Below, piece after piece: positions 62,182-64,000 of a stretch of 64,000 nucleotides of DNA. The notes under the pieces were generated by a model. It was not told the origin of the DNA and did no database searches. It saw only the letters and a program-made list of their open reading frames with translations. Position 1 is the stretch's first letter; every line of letters starts with the position of its first letter. Source of the DNA: Trissonchulus latispiculum (Eukaryota; Nematoda; Enoplea; Enoplida; Ironidae); assembly GCA_030248195.1 (NCBI GenBank), contig JASAND010008634.1, positions 1 through 64,000 on the forward strand. The letters are read 5' to 3'. The position numbers were made by a program, and so were the translations under genes.

Positions 62182-64000
62182 ATCATGAGGGTGCGCGGAG
62201 CGCCCCTCATAATATGAGCTATAAAGGCACTTTGCGGATTTGGGAAACTGTTAATTAGCCATAACTAATTAACGGTAGGGAGTTGAGAGCTAAAGTTTAC
62301 ATTTTTGAAATCTCCAGGCCAAGAGCTTTCGAATGATACCAAACTTGCCCGGAAAAAATGAACTTTGAAAAAATCGACTTTTTGATACAAGTTTAAAAGT
62401 GGGGGGTTTTTTTTCTCTGTATCGACCACTTTTTTAGGGCGATTTTTGCGCACACCGATTTTTCAAACGGCCCATAGGAAAAATTTTTCTATACTAATTT
62501 TTGATTATCTAGGCGATGGTCCAGATCAAGTTTATGTTTGATTTCCGAATTTCGCTCTGGGTCGATTTTTACAGATGGTCAAAAATAGAAAAATCGACGT
62601 TTGGACTTAGAAATTTTTCGAGGTCCCAACACAGAAAATTGTCAAAAAGTCGTCTAAAATAGCGTTTTTCGGCCTTGGGATGGTACCCATATATAGTAAA
62701 TCGGGGTCGCTGAACACGATGAGCATACTGCCGACGCTGTATCTCGCCTGGTTCATCTGGTTCAGCTGGTTCAACAGTGAACCAGCCCCAAGTTCAAGCT
62801 GTCAACACAGAAAATTGTCAAAAAGTCGTCTAAAATAGCGTTTTTCGGCCTTGGGATGGTACCCATATATAGTAAATCGGGGTCGCTGAACACGATGAGC
62901 ATACTGCCGACGCCGTATCTCGCCTGGTTCATCTGGTTCAGCTGGTTCAACAGTGAACCAGCCCCAAGTTCAAGCTGTCAACAAAGAAAATGGTCTGTAA
63001 ACCATATAAAACAGCGTTTTTCGGCCTTGGGATGGTAGCCATAAATCGGGGTCGCTGAACACGATGAGCATACTGTCGACGCCGTATCTCGCCTGGTTCA
63101 TCTGGTTCAACTGGTTCAACGTTGAACCAGTTCCTGGTTCAAGCGACAGGAGATAGCTGGAAGGTTGATCTTTTGCACACAAAGGTTATTGGGCATGGGG
63201 AATTCACTGGTGGTGTTATTTTGGGGATCCGACCCAAGGCTGGCCAGATCTGGTTCATCTGGTTCAAAGTTGAACCAGTTCCTGGTTCAAGCTACTGGAG
63301 ATAGCTGGAAGGCCGATATTTGGCATACAAAGGTTGTTGGGCATGGGGAATTCACTGGTAGTGTTATTTTGAGGATCCGACCCATGGCTGGCCAGATCTG
63401 GTTCAACTGGTTCAAAGTTGAACCAGTTCCTGGTTCAAGCTACTGGAGATAGCTGGAAGGCTGGTATTTGGCATACAAAGGTTATTGGGCATGGGGAATT
63501 CACTGGTGGTGTTAGTTTGGGGATCCGACCCATGGCTGGCCAGATCTGGTTCAACTGGTTCAAAGTTGAACCAGTTCCTGGTTCAAGCTGCTGGAGATAG
63601 CTGGAAGGCTGACATTTGGCATACAAAAGTTATTGGGCATGGGGAATTCACTGGTGGTGTTAGTTTGGGAATCCGACCCATGGCTGGCCAGATCTGGTTC
63701 AACTGGTTCAAAGTTGAACCAGTTCCTGGTTCAAGCTGCTGGAGATAGCTGGAAGGCTGACATTTGGCATACAAAGGTTATTGGGCATGGGGAATTCACT
63801 GTGGTGTTAGTTTGGGGATCCGACCCATGGCTGGCCAGATCTGGTTCAACTGGTTCAAAGTTGAACCAGTTCCTGGTTCAAGCTACTGGACATAGCTGGA
63901 AGGCTGACATTTGGCATACAAAAGTTATTGGGCATTGGGAATTTAATGGTGGTGTTATTTCAGGGTTCCGACCCATGGCTGGTCATATCTGGTTCAACTG
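62182..64000 (+). mobile_element. H4: satellite-bearing element, runs off the window
   Basis: The head stem-loop (62182-62213, GCGC core) and AATATGAGCTATAAAGGC are followed by a head diverged from H1-H3. The junction segment GGTACCCATATATAGTAAAT CGGGGTCGCTGAACACGATG AGCATACTG is then present three times with a 176-bp period (62627, 62803, 62979), and a 148-bp satellite follows from 63152. Confidence 0.75.
63152..64000 (+). repeat. 148-bp satellite of H4
   Basis: GATAGCTGGAAGG at 63152, 63300, 63448, 63596, 63744 and (CATAG variant) 63891. Each unit contains GGGCATGGGGAATTCACTGG and the palindrome AACTGGTTCAA-AG-TTGAACCAGTT. Open frames here are by-products of the repeat. It continues beyond the window. 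Confidence 0.95.

Noticed and set aside
63122..63774. Overlapping frames on both strands near the right end
   Set aside because: They translate the 148-bp satellite.

Overview
This is a window of a eukaryotic, animal-type nuclear genome. It is AT-rich, gene-poor and packed with transposons. Two host genes are recognisable from short, correctly phased exons with GT-AG borders. The first is a Pur-alpha family gene (PURA/PURB/PURG type) on the minus strand, with exons at 31878-31748, 21210-21108, 17010-16868, 16380-16263 and 2279-2043. The second is an RRP9/U3-55K-type WD40 gene on the plus strand, with exons between 36897 and 44279. The animal set of transposons (Polinton, hAT- and Harbinger-like MITEs, foldback elements, an RT-RNase H non-LTR element) suggests an invertebrate metazoan. 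I cannot name the phylum from sequence alone.

Layout. 1-7.2 kb: the last PURA exon, then a three-layer nest of transposons (3083-5395) and a 173-bp palindrome. 7.2-28.3 kb: two inverted copies of an unclassified ~7-kb repeat (7208-14697 and 21652-28338), each with an intact-looking 71-nt tRNA cloverleaf. They sit in the PURA introns on either side of exons 3-5. Between them are a hAT MITE, a 620-bp palindrome and a 921-bp foldback element. 28.3-36.9 kb: a Harbinger-like MITE, a minisatellite, a 350-bp palindrome next to PURA exon 2, and an LTR-retroelement remnant. 36.9-44.3 kb: RRP9 exons, interrupted by two hAT MITEs, a satellite-bearing element (H1) and a foldback element.

44.9-58.3 kb: a decayed Polinton/Maverick of 13.36 kb. 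Its long terminal inverted repeats and 6-bp target duplication can be read directly, and it sits inside an older ~154-bp satellite element. Inside it are remnants of a membrane-anchored small protein, a C2H2 finger, a NADAR/YbiA-like domain, an FtsK/HerA-type packaging ATPase, the integrase C-terminus with chromodomain, a structural-type protein and a RING-H2 protein. No protein-primed DNA polymerase B was seen. Two related non-LTR elements, a second satellite element (H3) and two MITEs are inserted in it. 58.3-64 kb: the right half of the disrupted satellite element, a foldback, another copy of the nested element family, and a fourth satellite element (H4) running off the window.

The most unusual signal is the H family (38091, 44328, 47870, 62182). 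Each copy starts with a near-perfect stem-loop followed by a shared start motif. Three copies pass through a shared junction into three sequence-unrelated satellites of nearly equal period (149, ~154 and 148 bp). The arrangement resembles satellite-carrying non-autonomous rolling-circle elements, but the ends do not fit a canonical Helitron. The second is the pair of inverted 7-kb repeats with conserved tRNA genes. If co-transcribed with PURA they could form a very long hairpin.
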